From: Acanthaster planci
Lineage: Eukaryota; Echinodermata; Asteroidea; Valvatida; Acanthasteridae
Reading direction: 5' to 3'
DNA: 50,123 nucleotides
Assembly (NCBI RefSeq): GCF_001949145.1
Contig: NW_019091503.1
Span: 564,700-614,822 of the forward strand
In this document: positions 21,348 through 33,876 of the stretch, piece after piece
Numbering within the stretch: the stretch's first letter is position 1
Layout: every line of letters begins with the position of its first letter
Notes under the pieces: model-generated
What the model was told of the DNA's origin: nothing
Seen by the model: only the letters and a program-made list of their open reading frames with translations
Databases searched by the model: none
Program-made: the position numbers and the translations under genes

Positions 21348-24300
21348 GTTTTTTATGATCTCCAGTATAAGTGGTTATCTGACTGAATTCAAACATACAG
21401 AAGAAAGTGGCAAGACCCAAAGTGTACATTTGAATAGGAATATAAACGTGTATTTGAGTTGAAAATTTTTATATTTAAAGGACCAGCTTTGCTTGTGTTT
21501 GCGAAAATTGATTCGTGATTTTCGAATAATGTATTTTTTTACTTCTATGTGATGTCAGATAACTCTTTTGTAGACCATTTTTCTTTCATTTAAGCAGTCA
21601 ACTTTTAAATTAAACAAGATAAAAATAAGCAGATGATTAAACCATAACAGGCTTGCATAGACCAGAGAACCTAATTTTCATGACAGATATCGACTCACTA
21701 TCTCAAACTTATCTCCCAGCGGCAGGTGTACTGCATTGAAACAAAACATCACTGACGCGAACACCTGTCGAATCGTAAAATACGTAAATTCATTTTCCCG
21801 CAAAATAAACGAAATTCATTTAGATAGACAGACGCATCATAAATTTAAAAACTGGAATTATTTGTTATGAAAGGCTCAGTTTAATCAACAACCAGTACTG
21901 TTTCCTTTTTCTCCAAAGATGAAGGGCAAACACACCAGTCAGCCGAGTGATGGCTATGCTTGAATAGGTCCAAAATGTTCTTACCCTTTATCTGAAAACC
22001 TTCAAGTCGCCCTCATTATGGGATTAGTAATCATTATTATCGCTTTCTCATTACAACTGACATCATACTGTTCCTTGTTCGCGCATCCTGAATTTATGAC
22101 TTAAAATGGTTTAGTTTCATTACGGACATATTTGGTAAACAGTGTACTACCGATTACGGCAATAATGCTTAAGTAAACAGTTTGGACCATCAGTGTAGTT
22201 CGACTCGACTGACTAGCTCGTGGATTTGAAAAGTTCATTTGTCTCACCATCCTTCGCTACGAAAACACTATCGAACTCGACTGACATTACTGGAAATTAA
22301 CATCTTTGGGTTATTTCACATTACCGTCAGTTGAAACATTGCACAACAATTTTTATGGTAGAGGTAGCAGACTTTCAGTTTCGTTCCCACAGTTTTTACT
22401 GTCTCTACCGTTCAAGCATAAATCAGCACCCACTGCAAGAGCGATTGCTAGAGAGCCGTGAAGGTGATGTTGAACACCTCGTTGATTCCCACGAGCACTA
22501 CAAAATACACATACGAGGTGTAAGGGAGACTTTCCATAATACTGCACCTCAGCAAAACACTTACCTCTTTGAGCCAGCATTTTGCAATTAAAGTCCGAGA
22601 TATATTGACCGTGCTGTTTTCAAAACGTGAGGCAGCATGCGATAGCGTCGTCGAAAATTGCCTTGGCAGCATTCACCACGTACGTGCGAAATGTGACAAA
22701 ATAATGTACAGCCTCAAATGGCACCAAAGTGCATTCGGCTTACTATTAATTCGCCGACTCGAGATGGTTTTGAAAATGTTCAACAAGCGTGACAAGGAAC
22801 TTGACAATGGCCTGCACACCTGCAACGCTAAAGCCGCTCAATAAAGGTCATGCTGGGAGACCTCTTACAAGTTCCTGGCGAGAAATTTCAAATATACTAG
22901 GACATTAACGCCACGGGTGTCGTCCACAGACTTTGTTAATTCGCTCCCCGTTCAATCAGGCACGACTGATGCTGTCGAAAATGCTTGCTACTGAAATTCA
23001 CGGAACATGGTGAGTGTTCACATATAGCGACGCCTATCATGTTTTCCAGCCGGGACAATCTGGATTTCGTGGTACGATCAAAGTGTCGACCCTGTAGCTT
23101 TTTTGACATATGGCACAAGGAATTTATTGAGTTGTCACAGTTACAGCGCCATTAACGCCATTTTGCTTATACGGTGACTGTCTTTCTGCAATCATTTCTA
23201 ACTACAAAATTCACTTTTTTCACATTTTAATACACATCCTTACTTATAAGTTGTTGAATTTTTGTAAACACATAAAATTAATGATGCAATTAATGACATG
23301 CAATTTAGAATCTAAGCACGCGTCTTTATACAGACTTTGTTTTTCCCTGCCTGTTGAGGTGATTAATTTAAATATTCATACATGTTTTCCCAAAGAGCAA
23401 TACGGTCAGCATCATCAATCAAAATTCGGGAATAATACTTCAACCTATTCCAAAAATTGGCTTGGAGAATAGTGCACATGAACAATGTAAACTGAAAGAG
23501 TAAACGGCCTCAGCTGGAATTACTGTTTACTTTTCCCAAACTGACAATGCCTTGACCGTGCGCAGGCGTTGGGCAACCGGGAACAGAGCGCCAATATTCC
23601 GGTTAATGAATTGATCTACCCGTCGAAGTTGTCAGCCAGATGTAGCTGAAGGCGATATTGTGTCGAAGCTGATGAAATCCTCCAATGTCCTCAATACTGC
23701 CACATTTTAAGCAAACATGACTTCTGAATGTGAGAAGATGGACTGCTTTATCGTCAGTCTCCAAATGCTATTAGCAATACTTGGCACGTAACCGTTCCAG
23801 TCCAAGGCATCAATAGAATAGGCTGAATTTCATCAAATTTGAAACATAACTTCACAGAGTGAACAAGCCACGCAAACAAGTCCATTTGCACAGATTAACT
23901 TCCTGCATGTCTTCATTTCTAGGCCTGAGGTCATACCATAAGCGAACAGTTTTCTGCGAGACTCATTTTTGTTTGAAATCGTTAACTCAGCAAGGAACAG
24001 AACTTGCAAAAGAATTTGAGTAGTGAACACAGCAATAGAAATATAACTTGTTGGCGAGGGACGGGCAATCTAGGCATTGAGGTACGCTTTGGGTTAGTGT
24101 GATTTCCAGCTGTAAACGCACCTTGAAGAAGTTAAAGATCACAGGGAGATATTCATGCTAGGAGCCCTTAAGGAAAACTAGGCGCATTGCTCGGTCCAGT
24201 CCTTTTAGCGGAGGTAAACATTAACCCGCGGGGTGTTCTCTTTGGTTGCCGCAATAGTGGTTGGCTGTGACTGTTACCCCACGGCCATCAATAATATACC

Positions 24301-24661
24301 GTCTTGAAGGCTCCTTCTCCAGCCACATTCTCTACAGGATTCAAGCCAAACGAGACACCATCAATAATACTCAAGATCTCAGGACTCGCCTTTATTTATT
24401 TTCGTACTTGCCTCAGCCGATTCAAAAAACGATAAGGATCCTTTATTGTTTGCTCAGGTTGCTCTTCTTGGACAGATTTGTCTGCCTTTTCCTCAGCTTG
24501 AAAAAAAATTACAGATTTCAGCTACCGACGATTCCGACGAAGACTTTCGTGTGCAACAAGCACGCGGGGTTATTTACTTAAACTTGGCTGGGCCTTAGAC
24601 TTGAAACTTCGGCAAAGAATTGTCACCACCAGTGCCGGAGATTGATTGGAGATTGTTTTTT
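21348..24661. other. Intergenic region, nothing recognised
   Basis: Open frames up to about 106 codons occur on both strands, but none shows family motifs, splice support or conserved domains that I can recognise. No RNA gene or tandem array is seen. Confidence 0.4.
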
Positions 24662-24841
24662 TCAATACGGCAGTTTCACAATAGTGCGCCATCAAGAGTT
24701 TGCAACGCGTTGGTCAATCACAATGCGCGAAATTTGTCGACCAAATGCGCGTTTGGAAAGGGTCGACAAATTTGGCGCGTTATGATTGGCCAATGTATTG
24801 CAAACTCTTGGTGGCGCACTATTGTGAATCGCCTGTATTGA
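24662..24841. mobile_element. 180-bp palindromic MITE
   Basis: The two halves are inverted copies of each other over about 80 bases. The left half begins CAATACGGCAGTTTCACAAT and the right half, read on the other strand, begins CAATACAGGCGATTCACAAT. Both continue with AGTGCGCCA-CAAGAGTTTGCAA and reach CAAATTTGTCGACC-type sequence near the centre (about 24735-24775). There is no coding capacity. It is a classic foldback MITE; I could not identify a convincing target-site duplication. Confidence 0.85.
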
Positions 24842-27800
24842 GATGTCAGACGTGCACATCCAAAGTGATAACTGACTCCATATCGCTGTGGCTGTGATTG
24901 ATTCTCTGTGTTACAGGTGTCACAGCTCATTGATCCATTTTTTTCATGCATGATCCTTCATTTTATGGGCATGACGTCGAGAACTTTCCAAGCTGCGCAC
25001 AGGTGGGAAAGTACTTGCCAGAACAAAATGGCAACGCTATAATGCCCACTAGGTTGGATGGCCTTGAGCAATTGTTAGGTTTGGCTGTTTTTTCGTTTTG
25101 TTTAATTTTGTCTGTTATTTGGGATTATACTTTAAGGAAACAAAATGGTAAACATCATGCTTATCAAAGAAGTCACATGTCTGCCCGGTATTAAGTTTTG
25201 CAAAACAATACCGTATAACCTTTTTTCTAAACCAAATTGTTATGACTGAATCTCAAGCGTATCCAAAGCCACCGACAGGCTTCAATTTGGGAATATGCTG
25301 CGACGACGGTTTGCTAAATAAATGCATCACACTGCTTTGGTATATTTGTCCAGAGCTGTAATGAGTTACTAAATTTTGTGACTTGAGTCAATGCCAGTTA
25401 GTTAACGTAGTGACTCGTGTCAAGTCGACTCATTGGCTGGCAAGAACTCCAGTAGAATAGAGTCATTTACCTGTCATTTACTATGAAGGCAGGACAATGG
25501 ACGGCCGCTGTGGTGCATGTTGGATAGCCGCAGTCGCAAGTCGCGACATGTCGTTAACACTACAAACCGCCACCATAAGTCACTGCAAATATTTTTTGCC
25601 CCAGGTAGTTTGCTTTTATTTGGGGGACTCGTCTTATTTGATTTCTCTCCAATCGAGTCTTCTGACGAGGGACTCAAAGTGAGTCAAGTAATTCACCCTT
25701 CTGTACTCGAGTCGAGTAGAGTTGCCAAAATCTCGACTCAAGTCAGACTCGAGTCGATTCATAACAACCCTGAATTTTTCCAGTCTTAGAAGAATAACGA
25801 TAATTTAGCCAGCGTACTCTTGTCTTATTTTCAGTCTGACTTCACAACCTCATCATGCAATAATCATAGAGAGCCGTGGGGGAAATCTGTTTTCCTCCAG
25901 CTTATAAAAGTTCTTTTTTGTTTAGTTATTTTGACCTACTTGATTTATTGAGGGGAACCACAGAATGGGCAGATGGATATTACTTGTATACAATCCCTAA
26001 AGAGACATAACCACACACCAATGAAGAAATGTCAAACGGGAATGTAATATGAGCCTACCCTGTTCTCTTTCGGGAAATTCATTTCAAGCTACGACCCATA
26101 AAGGACAGGACACAGTCTCAACAATAACTCATTTGAACTACGCGGGACTAATTGAGGATAAGCGCTACGCATTGCTGTGATGAAAAAGTAGATACTACAT
26201 ACGTTTATGCTGTAAAGAGAAAGCTTTCACTTTAAAGTTTCGAGTCACCTGGAATTCAAATTTAGTCTTACTATAATACTTGCTGAAGATAATTACAACC
26301 ATGACTATAGTTTGGTTTCTATCGCATGTTTTGATAGAGATGAGGCGTGTCGGGTAATGATGCAGCGTTCACCGAACTTGATCGTACTAAAGTCCTCATG
26401 GAATACAGTGATGGGGTTAACGAGTTCAGGATATCTCTTCTCAGAGGGCTCATGGGGCTACTGTGTAGCGAGGAACACCACCATGTGCGTGAGTGTGTGT
26501 GAGTTGACATGGTATTAGCCAGGCACCTCGGTGCAGATAGTAACGCTTGTCATTCCCAGACAAATCTCAGAAATCGTAACAACGGTTGTCGTGGTTATGA
26601 CAGTCCCGACACAACAGTGATAATTGTGACTGTGTGATGCTTAGCGATCTTACGACAAATATCTGACAGCTGTGACGATCCTGATAGTTCTCGTCACAGC
26701 CGTCACGGAGCGATCTTTACCAATAGGGCTAATGATGTTTTGGTCGCCAACAACACAAAATTGTTCCGATGTTAGCCCGAACCACAAACAGTAAAAAGTT
26801 AGGGGTGTACATGTAATGTTTGGTGATGAACGTGTTTGCTCAGTATCTTCCATCTGACCAGCCTTCTATTTCGATGTTATGGAAAAATTAAACTGTTTCT
26901 CTGACAACGCATGTTTAGTTCCCGTCCCTAACTGTAAAGACTTGTTCTTATAGTCAGTTCTTTTCATGTGCCTTTTTGACAATCATTAACATTTCTGTGA
27001 ATGATTTTTTAAACACGAAGGCAACTATCAATCCTTGCGCCCATAATCTAAAAACCTATGGATAACAAATGTCACAAATCGATGTAAACATTTTGGCCAA
27101 GTTTTGTTTAAATCATATTTAATTCAAATGCAACAGGTATACAGCAACATTGAAAACCAAGCTATAGGTGTTGAATGGGGGTTTAATGTCCTACGCCAAA
27201 TTTGTAGTTTTCAAAATGCCAATTACATTTGTAAAAAGCTGTTGGTTTTCATTTGTAGGTAAGTGTGTGACTGGTTGGCTTAGCGATTACTTTCGATATT
27301 TTTAGCTTCTTGTATTAGTTTCAGTATGGGTTTCAGTATCAAAGGCGACGATCCGTGCTTTACCTCACTTCCAAGCATCGTAACGCCTCCCCTGGTGAGG
27401 GATGTGCTTTGCATAGACCAATATTTAATGGGAGCTCCGTTGTACTGTAATGGATTCGGTATGCACTTAGATTATACTCAAGTGAGTAGTTACAGCCGTG
27501 GCGTAATTAAAGCTCAAGGATTCCTCGCTGAACGAGAAAATGCTTCATAGCAATTTAACACTGTTGTAGAAACAACTTGGCATCCGCATTAATTGAATGT
27601 TCTCCTTGATAGGAGGTAAAGGAGATTATTTTTTCTGTTTCTTTCAGAGGAAGTTGAGTACGCCAGCTATATATAAAATAATGCAGTCAAAACTTTGAAG
27701 CACTTAACTGGAAATATGTTATTGACAAGAAAACATAATTTGAATGGATGTTACGCTTCTTTCTTTCACAATATTTTGTCTTTCAGGATACACCTGCAAC

Positions 27801-28459
27801 ATAACCATTATATCTTGACTTGAAATTGTTTGTCATAATACTGTTATTTGTAAAAGGCTGTCAGAAATTCAGTTGATATCGGGATGTTGTTTAAATCGTG
27901 TCGACAGGAACAATTCAGTTGCCTTTATTTCTGTCTGCAATTCTAACCATTCCAAATTAAATGTTAACAGACATAGAAATAAAGCAACGCTGTCGTTCTA
28001 ACAATCCACCTGGACGCCTATCTCTACATGTATGCAGATACAAATCAGGAAGCATATGCTAAAGATAGCCAAAAGGTAATCGTTTAAACATCCCGTATAC
28101 TTCCTGCTTTCCCTTCATAGAAACTCCTCTTTGACATGTGCACATACAAATCAGGAAACATGCCCACGAAACGTATCTGAATGGAAACATGTTGAAAGTG
28201 TTTGCTGGTTGATAAATTGAAACGAGATTTTTAAATACTGAATTTATGAACTTTCTTCCACGGCCTCCGACTAAATTGTGAGGTTAAAGAAAAAAAATCA
28301 GTTTCCCTATATAATTTGTTTCATGATTTATGCTCGAAAAATGTATCCTCTTCGAGTGATCCCTGTTCACCACTTCCCATGTTGTATCGTGTATGTTATT
28401 AGGGCGTGATCCCTGGCTACATGTGTTTCAGGTTTAATTGTTTCTGGCTAGCACCCCTC
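24842..28459. other. Intergenic region, no genes recognised; GACTC/GAGTC-rich patch inside
   Basis: No exon or RNA gene is supported. The part 25370-25765 is unusually rich in GACTC and its complement GAGTC (for example CTCGAGTCGAGTAGAG at about 25707 and GACTCGAGTCG at about 25746), which looks like a repeat-derived segment. The rest appears unique. Confidence 0.4.
25370..25765. repeat. GACTC/GAGTC-rich repeat-like segment
   Basis: Many direct and inverted copies of GACTC/GAGTC are scattered here (TTGTGACTTGAGTC at 25377, GTCAAGTCGACTCATTGG at 25418, CGAGTCTTCTGACGAGGGAC at 25654, TACTCGAGTCGAGTAGAG at 25705, GACTCGAGTCGATTC at 25746). The pattern suggests an old interspersed repeat built on this pentamer, possibly in two pieces. 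The family is not identified and the edges are approximate. Confidence 0.4.
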
Positions 28460-29133
28460 GAACAAAGATATTGACAAATGGGAAGAACCACCAACATTAT
28501 GGCGTCACGGTACTATTTACGACAAACATTTCTCTCTCTCTTTAGCTTCCCTCCAGGCGACGCAATCAGACGATGCGACGGCACGACTGCTCCCTTGCGT
28601 AGTGCCGTCGGGTCGCACCGTCGCCTTCTTGCCATTATGTTTGTACACACGCGACGTGTCGCGTCGTCGCCCGCCGCGTCGTGCTGTCTCAGGTATTTTC
28701 CCTGTTGCATTTTTTCCGCCTAAACGTCGCCCCTTCCGTCACCCGTCGCGTCGTGTCGTGCACCGCGTCGCCTATTACGTCGCCTGAAGCACGACGCGAC
28801 GCATGACACGACGCACGATGGTACGACGCGACGAGCGACGGAAGGGGGACGTTTAGGCGACAAAAAATACATGGAAAGGACCTAAGGCAGTACGACGCGA
28901 CGGGCGACGGCACGACGCGACGCATGAAGGTGACGGTGCGACCCGACGGCACGACGCAAGGGAGCAGCCGTGCCGTCACGTCGTCTGATCGCGTCGCCTG
29001 GAGGGAGGCTAAAAACAGAGAGAAATGTTTGTCGTAAATAGTACACTATACAACATAGCTCAATTGGTAGAGAACCGGTACGGTGTTCCGGAAGCCGCAG
29101 GCTCAAATCTTGCGCCAGGCAATTTCTTTGTTC
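28460..29133 (+). mobile_element. tRNA-like repeat element, second copy, split by a foldback insertion
   Basis: The outer ends are GAACAAAGATATTG (28460-28473) and CAATTTCTTTGTTC (29120-29133), inverted copies of each other at 13 of 14 positions. The left part (TTGACAAATGGGAAGAACCACCAA) matches 21240 onward and the right part (CTCAATTGGTAGAG...GGAAGCCGCAGGCTCAAAT) matches the tRNA-like core of the 21229-21347 element. A foldback element lies between the two parts. The B-box has decayed (GGCTCAAATCT). No functional tRNA can fold. Confidence 0.7.
28498..29050. mobile_element. Long GACG-rich foldback (palindromic) element
   Basis: The inverted arms begin GTACTATTTACGACAAACAT at 28510 and on the opposite strand from 29044, and they extend with interruptions to a centre near 28785. 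Both arms share CAGGCGACGC-ATCAGACGA, CTCCCTTGCG, GTCGGGTCGCACCGTC and GGCGACGTTTAGGCGG-like blocks. Much of the interior is made of GACGCGACGG-type words, giving extreme CpG density. CAACAT occurs at 28492-28497 and 29051-29056, a possible 6-bp target duplication. Open frames inside are by-products of the repeat. No transposase is encoded. Confidence 0.85.
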
Positions 29134-32053
29134 ACCCTTATAATTATTTAAAGCACCTTGTGAGTTTCCCTATATAATTTGTTTTAATTTTTTTTAAATA
29201 GGCTGAAAAAGTATACATGTACAAATTCGATTTCTTGGTGTTAACTGGCTTGCATTGGGGATGTTAATAATTTTACACTAGCGTTTTTTACCTTTTACGC
29301 GAACTTATATAATGGTTTCCCTATGTGGTCTGACAGTTGCGACAACAAATAACCGGCCTTGCTCAGGTGGGATTCGAAGCCACGACTTCCTGCTTACTGA
29401 CAAGTACAGATGTCTTTAACCACTCGAGTTTGCCGAGTTTGCCGCCATCGGGTGGCATGGCTTAAGGTACCGCTAATAGTCAATCATATTTACTTGGCTT
29501 TACGTCTGGGTGTCCATCTTTCTTACCACAGGGTTTGCTGTTATTTATGAACAAACTCTTGATTTATTTTCGGACCACACTGAGAAATACAGAGTAAATA
29601 TATGTACGGTGCTGTTATGATATCACCTAACATTAAAACAATCAATTTCTATACCTATGGTACTGGCTCAAGTTCTTCACACATTGGTTAAAATTCCGCC
29701 CCTTATAGAGCCCCAAGTTATTTTACTACGTCATTATGAATTTATATTGATGGGCACAACTTATAAGTGATGAAAAATATTGATCTGGGATTCTGGGTGC
29801 ACAAACCATTAAGTGGAGAGATTTGACCTTTTTAAATCCTTCGCTTATAATCGTGTTTCGATGAATTCGTTGTTTTTAGCTGAACGAGTCGTATACGAGG
29901 CACTCTACTAACAGTCTATGTATTGGTGGTATGGATTTTATTTTAAAATCAATCTTGCATGGACTTTTCAGGGTCTAGTCTTGAGTAGCAAAACTCACGC
30001 CAAGACGACACAGGTTGACGTTTGGTTGATGGATCCCCGTCAAATGAAAGAAAACTAGACGCTCAACCCTCTTTTGGCATAGAAATTTAGAATGCACAGT
30101 GCTGCGAGAACATAGACTCTACAACTGTCTTCGATCGGTTTCGTCAGGAAACACCATAGCCTATTTGTATATTAAACCTCCTGAACGTTTTTACTTTGGG
30201 TTTGATAAAGTGTCTGTCCACCTCGCAGAAGAATTAATCACAAGCAATGTGATGGGTAATGATTGTTTTAAATTTGAATTTAAAATAAAGAAGTAACTAA
30301 CCATGACGATGAAATGAATAACAAAGACAGTTTGTCAAAACTGAAAGACAGACAATTCTATCAAGGCTGACTGACAAACAAACCTGTCCCGAATATAACG
30401 AGTTGAATCTGAAGTTTCTTATTTTTCTTGTCTCCTTTTAACCTGTTCCCGACATATCGCGTTTTGTGAAACAAGTTAGATTCCATATCGCGCTTTAACA
30501 ATAAGAACAAAACTTAAGCTCATTAAAACAATTTTGGGTTGGAATATGAGCCTCCTTTACGAAGGCAAAAACGCACCAATTGTTTGTAAAGGATTTATTG
30601 AGCATGCGCTGCCTGATGTCCAGTTCCACCCTTATGATGTACATCTACATCCCTTCTCCTTCTCGTTCTCACCTCATGTTTCTCATCAGCTGCCAATCAA
30701 GTCTATCCAGAACACACTGATGAATTATCCTGTCCTAACTGGCAATTTCACGACTCCCACAGCGGACTCCTGTAGTTTTCACGTTTTGCCCTTGAACAAA
30801 AATAAACTACTCAACTCCGATGTTGAATTCCGGTGTTGAAACAACACTTCCTTTTCACGCAGAACACTAGAAACACGTCATGGTACTTGGTAGCAATGCA
30901 CTTTGTATTGATCGACCGCTGTATCAATATTGCACCAATGAATTTTGGTCTGAACTAATCAGATCTTCCTCGTTGCTAATTAGAAAAGGACTTATGTTCC
31001 CTGGCTATAGTTTCAATCATGAAATCCTCTACGTAATGAGATATTACTCGCAGACATGATGACCAAATATTTACCACACAATAAGTTTTTTGTGTATATT
31101 GTTCACGCACTACAGCCTGCATCCCTGTCTTTATTTAAATTGGTGGGGACTAATCACGACGTAATTATTCTCTTACCTGCTCTGCAAATCCCTTCAGCTC
31201 ACGCGACGTTAATTCGCTGGCTAATCAGACAATGGACAATGCCTCGTAAAGAAGTCCATGATGATCAACGTAATCAAGTTTGTTACTGGTGTACCTAGAC
31301 AGTCGAACACTTCATCTATAATTTGGTAACGAAAGTAATAGTTCAGAAGGATAAACAGGAAATGAAACGAAAAGTGCGCTGGGATTCCTTGCACTATGGA
31401 AATACCAATGTCTGTATCACGCTGAGCAAATGTGCTGTTGGTTCACAACATGATACCACTCAGTATCACATGCCCCGTCACTTTTTCAACAAGTCTTCAG
31501 ACAGCAGGCAATGTGCGTGGCCCCTCGCCAAGATCATCCAAGCGTCTGAGCTCTCCCGCAACTTGTGAGGTGTCATCATACCGTCGCCATGAACTGGCAT
31601 TGGATTTTGTGATTGGCACCCATGCAGATCTTTGTAACAGCAAGCTCCATTCACGTGGCGCGCACCGCCGCGCAGAAATGAATAAATCAGACCTTCCACG
31701 CCTGCGTGTTCATGCGCACTAGTGATGACGTCGTAATTAGTATTCACTCCTATATTCATTGGATGGATGGATGCTCTAGTTCCAGATCCTCGGGCACGCC
31801 CTGGGTACGGTACACGCTTGCTGTTTACTGGCAAGTCACATTTCCTAGATACCTTGTTGGCTCCACGCATGACAGAAAATGCCCCCATTAAACTGACGAG
31901 GAGCGAGACTGCAAAAACATTTCCAGGAATCTACACGGTTTGTTTCCGCCTATAAGTATAGTGTATTCCCCCGAAATAAGACGGGTCAGTTACAACAAAA
32001 ACAGCAAACTAGTGGAGCTCTTTACAGATGATACAGTGGACAAGCTGCAGCAG
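29134..32053. other. Intergenic region, no genes recognised
   Basis: Apart from a tRNA-like fragment at 29359-29443, no feature is supported. Several frames of 80-136 codons occur at 30534-31888 on both strands, but none has a recognisable motif or splice context. Confidence 0.4.
29359..29443 (-). repeat. tRNA-like (Ser/Leu-type) fragment, probably SINE-derived
   Basis: On the minus strand ACTCGAGTGGTTAAAGA (29413-29429) resembles the A-box region of a class II tRNA, and GGCTTCGAATCCC (29369-29381) resembles a B-box at fitting distance. The anticodon arm and acceptor stem do not pair convincingly, so I read it as a tRNA pseudogene or SINE head rather than a gene. Confidence 0.4.
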
Positions 32054-32275
32054 GGGCCTATTTCATAGAGCTGCTTACGCACAAAATTTCCTTGCTTGAT
32101 AAATCAGGTAACTAGCCAAAACTCCATGTGGTGTATATTGTTTTGGGATCGTATTTCTGTCTTTTGGTTATCATGACAATCACATAGAGTCTGAACTGGT
32201 AACCTTTGTTTTTTTAAGCAAGGTTTTTCACGCTTAAGCAAATTTTGTGCTTAAGCAGCCCTACGATATTGGCCC
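32054..32275. mobile_element. 222-bp palindromic repeat (GGGCC...CTGCTTAAGCAC family)
   Basis: The left end is GGGCCTATTTCATAGAGCTG followed by CTTACGCACAAAATTT. The right end, read on the opposite strand, is GGGCCAATATCGTAGGGCTG followed by CTTAAGCACAAAATTTGC. The arms pair over about 45 bases around a non-palindromic middle. I recall very similar sequences as abundant repeats in echinoderm genomes; this is from memory and not checked. No coding capacity. Confidence 0.8.
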
Positions 32276-33876
32276 GAGGTGCACGCAGAATTCCGATAGT
32301 TGTGGCTGCCTTTGCTCGAGTCTTTATAATTGTATTGTGGCCGTCAACCCAACCTTTTTAGTTTTGTATTTGAAAAGAATGTTGCCTAAAATGATGGCTG
32401 GTTTTGGCGACCATATTCTCTAGGGAGTATAATTTGGCACCAATCACCGATGTGTAACCCCGGTCCAATTTCACATGCAGCTGGATTTTTATCATAAAAT
32501 TATTGTTTCACTATAGCTAGGGCAGAAATTCAACACTTTTATTTCAATGGTGATTGATAGAAGAACTCTGTTAATTGCATTGCTATATAACATTGGTCAA
32601 CTCACCAGGAGGTACTACGGAGACATCGGACTTGGCTCAAATACGTTCATTGTGTTTACACACACAACTCACGTATAATTCAGAGGGAAATTACGAACTG
32701 CGCATGTCCCCTTTTTAGGGTCATTTGCATGCATAATGAGCGACTTGGGAATTCGTGCCAGGCAAACAGCTGGTTCATTTTATGGAAATTATGAAATTTT
32801 TGGAAATAAAATTCCTCCCCAACTATTTCATGGTAAGATAAGGTCTTTTCCTGACGTGTTTTGTGAAAAAAATTGAAAAAATGGTAGCAGAGTGATCAAA
32901 ACTATATTTGTGAAAAGCTCTTTTCGTAAGCGGCAGTTTTTTAAAGTTTTGATGCGATTTTTGAAGGCTCGAAACAAAAGAATTCGAAGTTTTCCTGAGG
33001 TTTTCAAAAGTGGGCTGGGGTGAAGAAAGGTGTGAAGGTTTAGATTTGCTGACGGTTTTGTGCTAGATTTTTTCTCTTACCGACCGGATGCGTTTGCATT
33101 GCGACCAGCACCTCAGCACCAATTCCGTTCATCCAGCATAATCTTACCGTCGGCCTTGCGAGCGTAAGAATTCAGTGACTTGGGAACAAAAGACGAAAAA
33201 TACAGTACGTTAACATGAAGATTAATCTGTCATTTTAAAATTGCCAGGAAAATCTTGAAATTCACGGTATATATCCCCAGCTTTACATGTACTGTGCACG
33301 CACGAACCACACGTACACCGGCCCCGTCGAAATTTTCATGCACCTTATACGTACAGATTTACGCCGCGGTACGCTTGTAACAGGCCACACTGTACCCGGT
33401 AACGTGTACGGTACGTAGCTGGATTGGTTTTGAGCATGTAAAACACGTAGATCGCGCTGCGAAGAAGTATCAAGTATAACTCGTAAAAGTCGAACAAAAC
33501 AAATCTAGCTACATAGAGCTGATTGTATTGTGAAATTGAGATTCTGGTCTGTCGTATGCAATGTCTCACTGTTCTGGAAAAACTTCTAAAATTTAAAAGT
33601 TTAGTGAAAAAAAGACCACGTGATCGGTTGAAAATGGAATTTATTTATTATCTTAGCAACCACTTTGAGGCTAAATTTCATATTTATGTAGCATTTCTTT
33701 CATGATTCTGTATTGTTTTATTCGGTTTAAGCCTTCGAGAGCACATACTAAGAGTTTCAATGTGATCGTTTTTTAATTTGTGCAAAAGAAATCTTCAAAT
33801 CGAGAAGGCTCAACAGAGGATTGGCAAGTTGCTAAGGACATTTCCGTATGGTTCACGCCGTGCACTGTCGAAGTCG
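32276..33876. other. Intergenic region, nothing recognised
   Basis: No exon, RNA gene or tandem array is supported. A CpG-containing patch around 33075-33430 might have regulatory function but carries no signal I can name. Confidence 0.4.

Noticed and set aside
28478-29106. Several overlapping arginine-rich frames on both strands
   Set aside because: They are by-products of the GACG-rich foldback element, with mirrored frames on the two arms.
31478-31888. 136-codon minus-strand open frame
   Set aside because: No family signature; it overlaps plus-strand frames of similar length and has no splice or composition support.
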